From: Bacillota bacterium | GTDB lineage: Bacteria; Bacillota; Clostridia; Acetivibrionales; DTU013 | Assembly: GCA_023415815.1 (NCBI GenBank) | Contig: JAEZJL010000080.1 | Span: 1 to 18,019 of the forward strand | Length of the DNA stretch: 18,019 nucleotides | Direction of reading: 5' to 3' | Shown here: one piece after another, positions 7,309 to 15,779 of the stretch | Layout: each line of letters opens with the position of its first letter | How positions within the stretch are numbered: the stretch's first letter is position 1 | Translations under genes and position numbers: made by a program | Notes under the pieces: model-generated | Database searches by the model: none | Told to the model about the DNA's origin: nothing | The model's input: only the letters and a program-made list of their open reading frames with translations

Positions 7309-10300
7309 ATGTTATTTGTGGAAAAATACTGGGAGGACCCCTCCAGATTGCATGTCGGATGTGAAAAGCCCCGCGCGTATTTCATACCTTATGAAAACGA
7401 AGCCAAGGCAGGGAAAGGGCTGCGTGGTACGTCGAGGTTTTTTAAAAGCCTCAACGGCATGTGGAGATTCAAATACCATGCATCCGTGTACGAGGTGGAA
7501 GACGGCTTCTACGGCAGGGAGTACGACGCCGGCGGCTGGGACAGCCTGCCCGTGCCCTCCAACTGGCAGCTCCACGGCTATGACAGGCCCAATTACAGCA
7601 ACGTGAACTATCCTTTTCCCTGCGATCCTCCGTTTGTGCCGGACGAGAATCCCGCGGGCCTGTATATACGGGATTTTACCATTGAGGATGTCGGCGGAAG
7701 GAAGGCCCATCTTGTATTCGAGGGAGTGGATTCCTGCTTTTACCTGTGGGTGAACGGGAATTTTGCGGGATACAGTCAGGTAAGCCATATGACTTCGGAA
7801 TTCGATGTGTCGGAATATCTTACGGCCGGAAAAAACCGGCTCGCGGTAATGGTTCTGAAATGGTGCGACGGAAGCTATCTTGAGGACCAGGACAAGTGGA
7901 GGCTCTCGGGGATTTTCAGGGACGTATACCTTCTCACCCGGCCGCAAACGCATATCTCCGACATTTTTATAAAGACTGAATTGGACGGGGGCGGCGACAT
8001 GGCCGTGCTGAAGTGCGGGATCGAGACGGCAGGCGGGGACTGCCTGCAGGTGCGGGCGGTTTTAAAGGACTTGTGCGGTGAAATAATCGCCGATGCGTCT
8101 TGCGGCATATCCGGCTCGGGGAGCTTTGAATTTACCGTTGAAAAGCCCGGGCTGTGGTCCGCCGAGTCGCCTGCGCTGTACCGGCTGTATCTGTATAGCG
8201 GCGATGAGGTGATACTTCAGAAGGTCGGCTTCAGGAAAATCGAGGTAAGGGATTCGGTGCTCCTGATCAACGGAAAGGCCGTCAAGTTCAAAGGCGTCAA
8301 CCGGCATGACTCCCATCCCGAGCTTGGCTATGCGGTGCCTGTGGAGCACATGAAGCGGGATCTTATACTGATGAAAAGGCATAATATAAACGCAATAAGG
8401 GCGTCCCACTATCCCAACGATCCGCGATTCCTTGAGCTGTGCGACGAATTCGGCTTTTATCTGATAGACGAGGCCGACCTCGAGACGCACGGCAGCTCGC
8501 ATGCGGGCGATCACAGCATGATATCCGCCGACCCCCGGTTTGAAGAGGCCTATCTGGACAGGATGCGGCGCATGGTGGAGAGGGACAAAAATCACGCCTG
8601 CATCGTGATATGGTCCCTCGGAAATGAATCGGGCTTCGGAGAGAATCACAGGAAAATGGCGGCTTGGGCTAAAGACCGCGACAGCAGCAGGCTTATACAT
8701 TATGAGCGCATATTCTCCCCCGAGTGCAACGATATTTATGAGGACGGCAAGGCCGACACGTCATGCCTCGACGTCCATAGCCGGATGTACCCGCCGGTGG
8801 AGTGGATCGCCGATGATTTCCTCAAAAACGAAAATGAAAAGCGCCCGCTTATCCTCTGCGAATACTGCCATGCCATGGGGAACGGGCCCGGGGACCTGAA
8901 GGATTACTGGGATCTGTTCTATAAAAATCCGAGGCTGGCCGGCGGCTTTGTCTGGGAATGGACCGACCACGCCGTGAAGACCCGGACTCCCGAAGGAATT
9001 GAATATTACGCCTACGGGGGTGATTTCGGCGACAAGCCCAACGACGGCAACTTCTGCGTCGACGGCCTTGTATACCCCGACAGGACCCCGCATACGGGGC
9101 TTCTGGAGCTCAAGAACGTCATAGCTCCCGTGAGAGTGGAAGCCGAGGAGCTTTCCGCGGGCAGGGTCAGGATAACAAACCTTTACGATTTCATAAGCCT
9201 GGCCCATCTGACGCTGAGCTGGAAGCTGGAGAAAGACGGGGAGGCTGTAGCAGAAGGCTGCCTTGAAGGTGTCGACGCGGCTCCTCACGAAGCTGTTACG
9301 GTCACGCTGCCCTATACAATGCCGGAGAAGGCGGACGGAAGATATTTCCTCACCGTTTCCTTTCAGCAGGCGGGAAGCACAGCCTGGGCGGAAAAAGGCC
9401 ATGAGGTTGCCTTCGAGCAGTTCGAGCTCCCGACGGGCAAGGCGGAAAAGGCTCCGGTTCACAGGGCTGCAATGCCTGCGCTGCACTGTGAAAAGTGCAA
9501 AGATGAAATCATCATAACCGGCTCGGATTTCAGGTATGTATATAACATGCTTTACGGAGCATTTACCGGAATAGAATACAACGGAGCGGAAATGCTCTGC
9601 TCAAGGCCGAAGTTCAATCTGTGGAGGGCTCCTACGGACAACGACAGGTACGTCAGACAGCTGTGGGAGGCGGAGGGATACGACCGTCTTGATACCCATG
9701 TCTACGGCTCTGCCATCGTCGAGGAGGATGAAAAGCATATCGCCGTAAGCACAGAATTCTCGCTGGGAGGATATATAAAACAGCCCGTAATACGCGCAAC
9801 GGCCCTGTGGACCGTCTATGGCAGCGGCGACATCGTAATGGATGTGCAGGCAAAGGTCAGGAAGGACGCGCCGCATCTTCCGAGGTTCGGACTTCAGCTG
9901 TGCATGCCGGAAGGCGCGGAATTTGCGGATTTCTATGGATATGGGCCGCACGAAAGCTATATCGACAAAAGGCGGAGCACGCGCAAAGGCAGATTCAAGT
10001 CTACGGTCGATGCGATGCATGAAAATTACCTCATGCCCCAGGAAAACGGAAGCCATTACTCCACGGAATGGGCGTGCGTCACGGATGAACGCGGCATGGG
10101 GCTCCTGTTCGCAGGCATGGACGACTTTTCGTTCAACGCATCCCATTTTACCCCCGAAGACATTGCAATGGCCGCCCATCCGCATGAACTGGTGCGCAGG
10201 GGAGAAACTATAGTAAATATAGATTACAAAATGGGCGGCATAGGCTCCAACAGCTGCGGCCCCGAGCTTTTGCCGCAGTACCGCATCTCGGAGTCCGAAA

Positions 10301-10380
10301 TCCGTTTCAGGCTGAGGATCAAGCCTGTATCGAAGGAGGATCACGACCTGACGGAAACCATAAATGCCATGATTATCTGA
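7309..10380 (+). CDS. lacZ: GH2 beta-galactosidase, large LacZ-type
   Basis: Cytoplasmic retaining beta-galactosidase (1023 aa, nearly the length of E. coli LacZ). Order: N-terminal jelly-roll sugar-binding domain (about 40-215, with LNGMWRFKY and PVPSNWQLHGYDRPNY), an Ig-like domain (about 217-315), the TIM barrel (about 316-610), a second Ig-like domain, and the C-terminal beta-galactosidase small-chain domain (about 740-1015, with FNLWRAPTDND at 769-779 and the GSNSCGP motif near the end). The acid/base is E440 in GNESGFG and the nucleophile is E518 in LCEYCHAMGNGPGD. It starts 36 nt after the isomerase; the ribosome site (AAGAGAG, about 10 nt before ATG) is weak, so its output may depend on upstream translation. 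It is the last gene of the operon. Lactose itself is not assured as substrate; other beta-galactosides are equally possible. Confidence 0.94.
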   Translation: MLFVEKYWEDPSRLHVGCEKPRAYFIPYENEAKAGKGLRGTSRFFKSLNGMWRFKYHASVYEVEDGFYGREYDAGGWDSLPVPSNWQLHGYDRPNYSNVNYPFPCDPPFVPDENPAGLYIRDFTIEDVGGRKAHLVFEGVDSCFYLWVNGNFAGYSQVSHMTSEFDVSEYLTAGKNRLAVMVLKWCDGSYLEDQDKWRLSGIFRDVYLLTRPQTHISDIFIKTELDGGGDMAVLKCGIETAGGDCLQVRAVLKDLCGEIIADASCGISGSGSFEFTVEKPGLWSAESPALYRLYLYSGDEVILQKVGFRKIEVRDSVLLINGKAVKFKGVNRHDSHPELGYAVPVEHMKRDLILMKRHNINAIRASHYPNDPRFLELCDEFGFYLIDEADLETHGSSHAGDHSMISADPRFEEAYLDRMRRMVERDKNHACIVIWSLGNESGFGENHRKMAAWAKDRDSSRLIHYERIFSPECNDIYEDGKADTSCLDVHSRMYPPVEWIADDFLKNENEKRPLILCEYCHAMGNGPGDLKDYWDLFYKNPRLAGGFVWEWTDHAVKTRTPEGIEYYAYGGDFGDKPNDGNFCVDGLVYPDRTPHTGLLELKNVIAPVRVEAEELSAGRVRITNLYDFISLAHLTLSWKLEKDGEAVAEGCLEGVDAAPHEAVTVTLPYTMPEKADGRYFLTVSFQQAGSTAWAEKGHEVAFEQFELPTGKAEKAPVHRAAMPALHCEKCKDEIIITGSDFRYVYNMLYGAFTGIEYNGAEMLCSRPKFNLWRAPTDNDRYVRQLWEAEGYDRLDTHVYGSAIVEEDEKHIAVSTEFSLGGYIKQPVIRATALWTVYGSGDIVMDVQAKVRKDAPHLPRFGLQLCMPEGAEFADFYGYGPHESYIDKRRSTRKGRFKSTVDAMHENYLMPQENGSHYSTEWACVTDERGMGLLFAGMDDFSFNASHFTPEDIAMAAHPHELVRRGETIVNIDYKMGGIGSNSCGPELLPQYRISESEIRFRLRIKPVSKEDHDLTETINAMII

Positions 10381-10391
10381 CCTTTCGGGGG

Positions 10392-10420
10392 TTTTCAGCC
10401 GCGTTGCGTTCTGGTAGAAT
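10392..10420 (+). promoter_or_regulatory. Possible promoter before the second lipoprotein gene
   Basis: TTTTCA (10392-10397), 17 bp, TAGAAT (10415-10420). The -10 has the same sequence as the candidate operon promoter at 1345-1350. An alternative -10, TATGAT, lies at 10445-10450 but has no matching -35. No convincing terminator follows the GH2 gene, so read-through from the operon is also possible. Confidence 0.3.
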
Positions 10421-10496
10421 GATTATGGAGCGTTTGGTTGCAGGTATGATATTTTATGTTTACTAAGCCGTGACGGCTGGTATTGGAGGCAGGCAT

Positions 10497-12053
10497 TTGA
10501 AAAAGTCATTCAAAGCGGCAGGCTTATTGATTACATTGATCATATTGCTTATTACGATACCGGCCGGCTGTGCACCTTCGGGAACCGGTCAGCCGGCTGA
10601 GCCGACCGGTGCGCCGGGCCGGACGGCCGCGGAACTGGAGGAAGCCGAGCTTTCAATGTATCTTCTGGGCGATCCGGCCAGGGATGAGGACCTCATGCTC
10701 GCCGAGCTCAACGGGCTCATGTCGGAGGAGCTGAACGCCACGCTGAAAATCGGCTGGATCTCCTGGGGGGAATACCAGAATAAGTACCAGCTTGTACTGG
10801 CGTCAGGCGAGCCCATTGATCTGATCTATACCTCAAGCTGGACGTTTTTTGCATCCTCCGTCGCAAAGGGCGGCTTCCTGCCGCTGGACGATCTGCTTGC
10901 GAAGTATGCTCCGAAGACCTGGGAGGGCTACAGGGAAAATGTCTGGGAGGACGCCAGGGTCAACGGGAAAATATATGCGGTGCCCCAGGATTACGATGAG
11001 ATGGGGCCGTGGGGCTATGTGGTAAGAGGGGATATGATGGACAAATACAATGTCCCCGAAATAAAAACGCTGGAGGATTTTGAGGTATATCTGGACGCCG
11101 TCGGAAAGGATGAAAGCGGCATCATTCCGTACAACGCCGGTTCGTTTGACATGACCGTACTGCCCATATTTGTGGGCAGACATATCTGCAATTCCACCCA
11201 TGTGAGCCTCGATACGGCAGGAGTCTGGAGCGAGAATACCAATAACCGCGGCGAGACCTATATACTGGCTGACGACCCGCGTTACGAGCAATTTTTGAAA
11301 TTGATGCGGACCTGGTACGAAAAAGGCTACTGGCCGGAAAGCGTCCTTCAGAACAAGGTCAACGCGTTTGATTCCTTTGTCGCGGGCAACTCGGCCTCTT
11401 GTATAGCAAACACGGGAGACGCGAACAACATATACGCCAAGGTGAGCGAAACCCATCCCGAATGGGATGTGAGATACTTTGAAGCCTACCCGCAGTATCC
11501 CAAGGAGGTCAATATCTATATAAACAACGCAATGGCGATCCCGTTTTCGGCAAAGAACCCCGAACGGGCGATGATACTTTTGGAAAAGTTCCACCAGGAT
11601 GAGCGGTATTATGACCTGATTCATTTCGCGATAAAAGGGAGAAACTATGAAATAGACGCCGACGGAAAGGTCACGCTGCCAAGCGGCGTGAGCGCCGCGG
11701 ATAACGGTTATCTGGCGAATGCGCCGGGCTCGTGGGGCTTAAACGACAGAAAGTTCTTCAGGCCTTCGGCGAAGAATTCGCCCGAAATAGACGCCGCGGT
11801 GGAGGACATGATCAAAAAGGCGGTCAAAAATCCGCTGCGCGGCTTTATTTTCCGTACGGATGCCGTGAATTCCGAGGTTGCTGAGTGCCAGGAGCTGGAG
11901 GCGCAATATGTGCAGCCGCTCACATGGGGTCTGGTAGACCCCGGCAAGGTCCTGCCGGAGTTCAGAAAGAAGCTGCACGAGGCGGGAATAGACAAAATAA
12001 AGGCCGAGGCCGATAAACAGATAGCCGAATTCTTAAAGAGCAAAAAGCAATAG
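10497..12053 (+). CDS. LipO-like extracellular solute-binding lipoprotein (DUF3502-type C-terminus), no adjacent permeases
   Basis: Secreted, membrane-anchored solute-binding protein (518 aa) resembling the LipO/YtcQ group of carbohydrate-binding lipoproteins. The frame opens at GTG 10470, but GGAGG (10485-10489) is 7 nt before the in-frame TTG at 10497, which gives an ideal signal peptide: KKSFK, a run of Leu/Ile, then C25 for lipid attachment. I therefore take TTG as start. The C-terminal part (YVQPLTWGLVDPGK, then an AGIDKIKAEADKQI helix) matches the DUF3502-type ending of this group. Members usually pair with LplB/YtcP-type permeases; none follow here. Instead a response-regulator and kinase gene pair comes next. 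It may share the permeases upstream, use ones encoded elsewhere, or present a ligand to the kinase. The last is inference from position. Confidence 0.9.
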   Translation: MKKSFKAAGLLITLIILLITIPAGCAPSGTGQPAEPTGAPGRTAAELEEAELSMYLLGDPARDEDLMLAELNGLMSEELNATLKIGWISWGEYQNKYQLVLASGEPIDLIYTSSWTFFASSVAKGGFLPLDDLLAKYAPKTWEGYRENVWEDARVNGKIYAVPQDYDEMGPWGYVVRGDMMDKYNVPEIKTLEDFEVYLDAVGKDESGIIPYNAGSFDMTVLPIFVGRHICNSTHVSLDTAGVWSENTNNRGETYILADDPRYEQFLKLMRTWYEKGYWPESVLQNKVNAFDSFVAGNSASCIANTGDANNIYAKVSETHPEWDVRYFEAYPQYPKEVNIYINNAMAIPFSAKNPERAMILLEKFHQDERYYDLIHFAIKGRNYEIDADGKVTLPSGVSAADNGYLANAPGSWGLNDRKFFRPSAKNSPEIDAAVEDMIKKAVKNPLRGFIFRTDAVNSEVAECQELEAQYVQPLTWGLVDPGKVLPEFRKKLHEAGIDKIKAEADKQIAEFLKSKKQ

Positions 12054-12103
12054 TTTCCGAGTCGCCGCAGTGATGCCGCAGAATGGCCGTGGGAGGTATT
12101 GGG

Positions 12104-12583
12104 ATGATAAAGCTTCTTATAGTGGACGATGAAAAAAGAACGAGGGGCGGTCTGGTAAAATGTATTCCGTGGGAGGCGATGGGGATCGACGTCATCGAAG
12201 AGGCCGAGGACGGGGTCATTGCGCTGGAGGTAGCATCCCGCCTGCAGCCCGACATCGTTTTGTGCGACATAAGGATGCCGCGGATGAACGGCATTGAATT
12301 TGCGACCCTTCTGCGGGAGAAGCTGGAGGAGTGCAAAATCATATTTATCAGCGGCTATTCGGACAAGGAATACCTCAAGTCGGCAATCAAGCTCAAAGCC
12401 GTCAGCTATCTGGAAAAGCCCATCAACATAGGCGAATTGAAATCCGTCATGCAGAATACGATAGCGACGGTACTGGAGGAAAGAGAAAAAAAAAAGAGAC
12501 CTATAAGTCCAGGGAAATTATTGAAAAGAGCGGCTCCATCATCCTTCAGCACATTTCGGTATTCCTCACGGCAGGCAATATAA
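12104..12583 (+). CDS. YesN-type response regulator, receiver part (first frame of a frameshifted gene)
   Basis: N-terminal half of a two-component response regulator. GGGAGG (12091-12096) lies 7 nt before the ATG at 12104, which fits better than the earlier in-frame ATG at 12083. The CheY-like receiver spans residues 1-120: acidic pair D8/D9 in IVDDE, phospho-acceptor D55 in LCDIRMPRMNG, S83 in FISGYS and K105 in LEKP, all intact. Up to residue 131 the product follows the family; after the A10 run at 12486-12495 this frame gives about 28 unrelated residues and stops. The remainder of the regulator continues in the -1 frame at 12496. Read together they encode about 533 aa, the usual size for YesN-type regulators. 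If translated alone, this 159-aa product would be a receiver without a DNA-binding domain. Confidence 0.9.
   Translation: MIKLLIVDDEKRTRGGLVKCIPWEAMGIDVIEEAEDGVIALEVASRLQPDIVLCDIRMPRMNGIEFATLLREKLEECKIIFISGYSDKEYLKSAIKLKAVSYLEKPINIGELKSVMQNTIATVLEEREKKKRPISPGKLLKRAAPSSFSTFRYSSRQAI
12475..12496 (+). promoter_or_regulatory. Candidate -1 frameshift site (A10 run) in the response-regulator gene
   Basis: In the receiver frame the heptamer A AAA AAG (12490-12496) is phased exactly as X XXY YYZ, the most slippery bacterial -1 signal known from E. coli dnaX. A Shine-Dalgarno-like GGAGGA (12475-12480) stands 9 nt upstream, close to the dnaX arrangement. Ten consecutive A bases (12486-12495) could also allow RNA polymerase slippage. 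I see no strong stem-loop just downstream. One A missing from an original A11, as an assembly error or true mutation, would restore the frame too. Confidence 0.45.
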
Positions 12584-13704
12584 AGGCTGATGAGATAAGG
12601 GAGAAGCTGGCGCTTGTGGATTCGGGCTTCAATATCGACGGTCAGTTTATAACCGTGGCCTTCGGCTTCGGATTCACCGGGGAGACCTCAGCGGATTATA
12701 AACGGAATTTGCTGAACCGGGCGCTCGGGCTTGTTGAAGCAATGTTTGCTTCAGAGGCTTTAAAGGGCATTTCAGGCATCAAGGACGACACGCATATCCT
12801 ATCGCACCTCATGGTAAATAACAGCATAAGCGACCTTTTCATCAAGGCGGCCGTATTGAAAGTGAGCAGCGGCGTCTGCGGGCTGCTTTCCCGGAGCCGC
12901 GGCGAAAAGCTGACCGTCGGCATGGGAAGACGCGTACAGGGCGCGCTCAATGTCGTCAACTCCTACCAGGAAGCCATCATCGCCCTGCAGCAGTTCTTTT
13001 TCTCGGATACGGAGGAAACGTTGATTTACTATAGCAAATCAAACGACGCTCCTTATGTGTTCAATGCCGATACGGAAAGGCTGTTTTCCGGCTATCTCAA
13101 GACGGAGGACAGGGAGCGGGCTGTCGCGCTGATTAAGGAGCTTTCGGAGGATATACGCAGGCATAAAAATACGCTCCCCGGCTACGTGAAAAACATTTTT
13201 TACAATCTGCTTCTGGTGCTGTACGGATATTCGGAGGAGCGGGGGATTGCGGCGTTTGACGGCATCGATGAAAGGGAGGCTTTATTGGAGGCGTCCGTGC
13301 GTTTCGACACTCTGAACGAGCTGAGAGATTTTACTATAGAAAAACTGGAGGCCCTGTTTCATAATATTAATATAAAAAACGATACGAACAAGGTAGTTTA
13401 TAATATAATGAAATATGTCCAGAAGAATTATGCCGACAGCGGTCTGTCCATCCGGGGCATCTCGAGGCATTTATACCTGACCGATACTTATATTTGCATG
13501 CTGTTCAAGAATACGACGGGAAAAACGATTAACGAATATATCACGGAGACCAGGCTTGAAAGGGCAAAGGAGCTTCTGAAATCAAACGACATCCCGATTT
13601 CGGATATTGCCGGCCTGGTGGGCTACGGCAACCCGAAATATTTTTCCGCCGTATTTAAAAAGCTGACCGATCTTACTCCGTCGGAATACAGAGAAAGGCA
13701 CTAG
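12496..13704 (+). CDS. YesN-type response regulator, AraC-type DNA-binding part (second frame of the frameshifted gene)
   Basis: C-terminal 402 codons of the regulator that begins at 12104, in the -1 frame. It starts ETYKSREIIEKSG directly after the A10 run and has no start codon or ribosome site of its own; the open frame extending further back overlaps the receiver and is an artefact. A linker/central region runs to about 13380. An AraC-family double helix-turn-helix then spans about 13400-13704: LSIRGISRHLYLTDTYICML is the first helix pair and PISDIAGLVGYGNPKYFSAV the second, followed by LTPSEYRERH, the usual end. It is expected to activate sugar genes when the receiver is phosphorylated. 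The stop lies 4 nt before the kinase gene. Whether the full-length protein is made depends on the frame problem at 12486-12496. Confidence 0.88.
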   Translation, partial: ETYKSREIIEKSGSIILQHISVFLTAGNIKADEIREKLALVDSGFNIDGQFITVAFGFGFTGETSADYKRNLLNRALGLVEAMFASEALKGISGIKDDTHILSHLMVNNSISDLFIKAAVLKVSSGVCGLLSRSRGEKLTVGMGRRVQGALNVVNSYQEAIIALQQFFFSDTEETLIYYSKSNDAPYVFNADTERLFSGYLKTEDRERAVALIKELSEDIRRHKNTLPGYVKNIFYNLLLVLYGYSEERGIAAFDGIDEREALLEASVRFDTLNELRDFTIEKLEALFHNINIKNDTNKVVYNIMKYVQKNYADSGLSIRGISRHLYLTDTYICMLFKNTTGKTINEYITETRLERAKELLKSNDIPISDIAGLVGYGNPKYFSAVFKKLTDLTPSEYRERH

Positions 13705-13708
13705 GACC

Positions 13709-15520
13709 ATGCTTAAAAAGATACGTCAGAACTTTTCCCATTTTATGAACAATATAGGCATGATGAAAAAGCTGATGTTTTCGTATTTCGTGCTGATCAT
13801 CCTCTCCCTTGGCCTGTTTTCATTTGTCATTTACTACAAGGTTTCCGAAAACATGAAGCAGCAGATCATATTCTCCGCATCCCAGTCCATGAAGCAGACG
13901 GCGCTGTTTCTCCAGGACAAGCTGGAACGGGCCGTTACGATCACCGACACCATCTTTTTCAATATCGATATACAGAGCATCCTTTCGCGCAAGCAGCCTT
14001 CATACCTGACGGACATAAACCTTCAAAACAGCGATTACGTCAAAATGATAAACATTCTGTCCAGCTTCCAGAAGGACAGGTACTTTTTCAAGGCGCGGCT
14101 GTATGTCAGCGACGGCTTCATATACTCCAACGAAAACGTCAATATATTCAATTTGAAGGATATCATGGACACGGCGTGGTACAGGAAGCTCATCCAGAGC
14201 AGGGAAAAGGTTTTATGGTGCCCTCCCCAGGATTACCGGAACCCGGGCGACAGCCAGCGCAGCTTCAAGGTTGTTTCCGTGGTGAGAAAGATAAGGAACA
14301 TGGATAATCTGAATGATTTTATCGGCGTCGTGCAGGTCGACATCCTGGAGGACGATATCAGGGGACTTATCGGCAACGCGTGCATTTCGGAGAACGGGAT
14401 AGCCTATATCATCAATGGGGACGGAGAGCTGATAACGGCCAACAACGATGACGGAATGAAAGCCCTCAGCCTGGAAAAGCTCAATTCGGACATCCTGAAT
14501 GAAAGCCTGCCGCAGGAAACCCCGGTATCCATCAATAAGCAGAGCTTTATCGTCAACAGCATGAAGGTGAGCGATACGGACTGGACCCTTATCTCCCTCA
14601 ACCCATACGAGGAGGTCATTTCGACCGATTCGCAGCTGAAAAGGTACATGCTTATAGTGCTTGGGGGCATCATAGGGCTTGCCTATATCTTTGCGTATCT
14701 TATTTCAAGGTCCAGTACGAAAAGGATCGGCATGCTGGTAAAATCAATGGACAAGCTCGAGCAGGGCAATTTTGAGATAAAAATGCCGATCCACGGGAGG
14801 GACGAGGTAGGCATGCTGATGGATAAGTTCTCATACATGGCCAAGAGCATGGAGGCCATGGTGGAGGAACGCTTCCAGATGGGCCAGAAAATCAAGAGCG
14901 CCGAGCTTAAGGCCCTGCAGTCCCAGATAAATCCGCACTTTTTGTATAATACCCTGGACATGATCAACTGGTCGGCTGTGATCAACAATATCCCCGACAT
15001 CGAGCTGATCGTGCAGAACCTCGCCAAGTTCTACAAGCTGAGTCTCAGCAAGGGGCATGACGTTATCCCGATAGCCGATGAGATCGAGCATGTGAAGGCA
15101 TATGTCGAAATCCAGAACCAGAGGTTCGAGGACCGGATCAGTTTCGAGCTGGCCATAGATAATGAGGTTTACTGCTATGGCATACTGAAAATAATACTGC
15201 AGCCCATCGTAGAAAACGCGATTTTCCACGGCATCATGGAAAAAGAGAGCAAGACTGGAATCGTAAGGATCACCGGCAGGCTCGAGCAGACGGATATTAT
15301 CTTTCTCATCGAGGACGACGGCGTCGGGATCAGTGAGGACAAAATACAGTCCCAGGCCCTGCTGCTCAGCGAGGTCTCTTCCCATACCAGCGGCTACGGA
15401 ATGAAAAACATCAACGACCGCATAAAGCTGTATTACGGCGAGCAATACGGCCTGAAATACACCAGCGAGCCCGGAAAAGGCACGCGCGTGGAGGTCAGGG
15501 TCTCCACGATAAAACTGTGA
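13709..15520 (+). CDS. YesM-type sensor histidine kinase
   Basis: Membrane histidine kinase (603 aa), partner of the adjacent YesN-type regulator. The first membrane segment is residues 22-43, followed by a large extracellular region (about 45-310) of Cache type that would sense a ligand outside the cell. The second membrane segment is about 313-335, followed by HAMP (about 336-388; LEQGNFEIKMPIHGRDEVG). The phospho-acceptor is H410 in INPHFLYN, the marker of the YesM/LytS His_kinase group. The ATPase domain contains IVENAIFHG (N503), EDDGVGIS and GYGMKNINDRIKLYYG. It starts 4 nt after the regulator's stop, with AAAGG overlapping the end of that gene, so the two are translationally linked. 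The ligand is unknown; the context suggests the transported oligosaccharide, sensed directly or through the binding protein upstream. Confidence 0.94.
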   Translation: MLKKIRQNFSHFMNNIGMMKKLMFSYFVLIILSLGLFSFVIYYKVSENMKQQIIFSASQSMKQTALFLQDKLERAVTITDTIFFNIDIQSILSRKQPSYLTDINLQNSDYVKMINILSSFQKDRYFFKARLYVSDGFIYSNENVNIFNLKDIMDTAWYRKLIQSREKVLWCPPQDYRNPGDSQRSFKVVSVVRKIRNMDNLNDFIGVVQVDILEDDIRGLIGNACISENGIAYIINGDGELITANNDDGMKALSLEKLNSDILNESLPQETPVSINKQSFIVNSMKVSDTDWTLISLNPYEEVISTDSQLKRYMLIVLGGIIGLAYIFAYLISRSSTKRIGMLVKSMDKLEQGNFEIKMPIHGRDEVGMLMDKFSYMAKSMEAMVEERFQMGQKIKSAELKALQSQINPHFLYNTLDMINWSAVINNIPDIELIVQNLAKFYKLSLSKGHDVIPIADEIEHVKAYVEIQNQRFEDRISFELAIDNEVYCYGILKIILQPIVENAIFHGIMEKESKTGIVRITGRLEQTDIIFLIEDDGVGISEDKIQSQALLLSEVSSHTSGYGMKNINDRIKLYYGEQYGLKYTSEPGKGTRVEVRVSTIKL

Positions 15521-15598
15521 GCACCCCTACGGGCGGTGCGACAGGCGGGGACGGTTCTCGTTTTGTCGCAGTTATGCGACAGACGGTTCTCGTTGTGC
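15521..15598. repeat. REP-like palindromic repeat cluster
   Basis: Directly after the kinase stop, GCACC (15521-15525) pairs with GGTGC (15535-15539). Then TGCGACA (15537-15543), TGTCGCA (15564-15570) and TGCGACA (15575-15581) alternate, so the middle arm can pair with either neighbour; the second option is a 7-bp stem with a 4-nt loop. GACGGTTCTCGTT occurs twice (15550-15562 and 15582-15594). GGGGACGGTTCTC-like palindromes recur as dispersed elements in clostridial genomes, to my recollection. It may also serve as a transcription end point for the kinase. No transposase is visible. Confidence 0.6.
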
Positions 15599-15679
15599 CG
15601 GTATGTGGTAAAGTTCCCAAAGAAAAATCAGTGAAACAGCCTTTAATTTAAAAGAAGACGGTGAAATCCTTATCAAAGA

Positions 15680-15708
15680 TTGAATAAGTAAAATTCACCT
15701 GATATACT
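15680..15708 (+). promoter_or_regulatory. Promoter of the VOC-protein gene
   Basis: TTGAAT (15680-15685), 17-bp spacer, TATACT (15703-15708). The predicted start near 15715 gives a leader of about 65 nt. It lies in an AT-rich gap after the repeat cluster, so the gene after it is probably a separate transcription unit. Confidence 0.6.
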
Positions 15709-15779
15709 TATATTTGGTGCATGATGAGAACTAAAATTTCTCGTGAACGCTGTCAAATACAAGAATCAGGGGGAATAAT

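Noticed and set aside
10381..10400. Terminator after the GH2 gene (CCTTTCGGGGG followed by TTTT)
   Set aside because: Only 2-3 base pairs can form before the T-run, so it is not a convincing intrinsic terminator.
12331..12495. Upstream extension of the second regulator frame to an ATG at 12331
   Set aside because: This part overlaps the conserved receiver domain in the wrong frame and reads as nonsense; real similarity starts only after the A10 run.
12497..12580. Downstream stem-loop that would complete a dnaX-like frameshift cassette
   Set aside because: Only weak, short pairings could be found (for example CCT with AGG, or GAGC with GCTC), so I do not claim a stimulatory structure.
15612..15683. 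Short protein-like open stretch of 23 codons before the VOC gene promoter
   Set aside because: Too short, no start codon or ribosome site, and it overlaps the -35 box; it may be a relic but cannot be supported.
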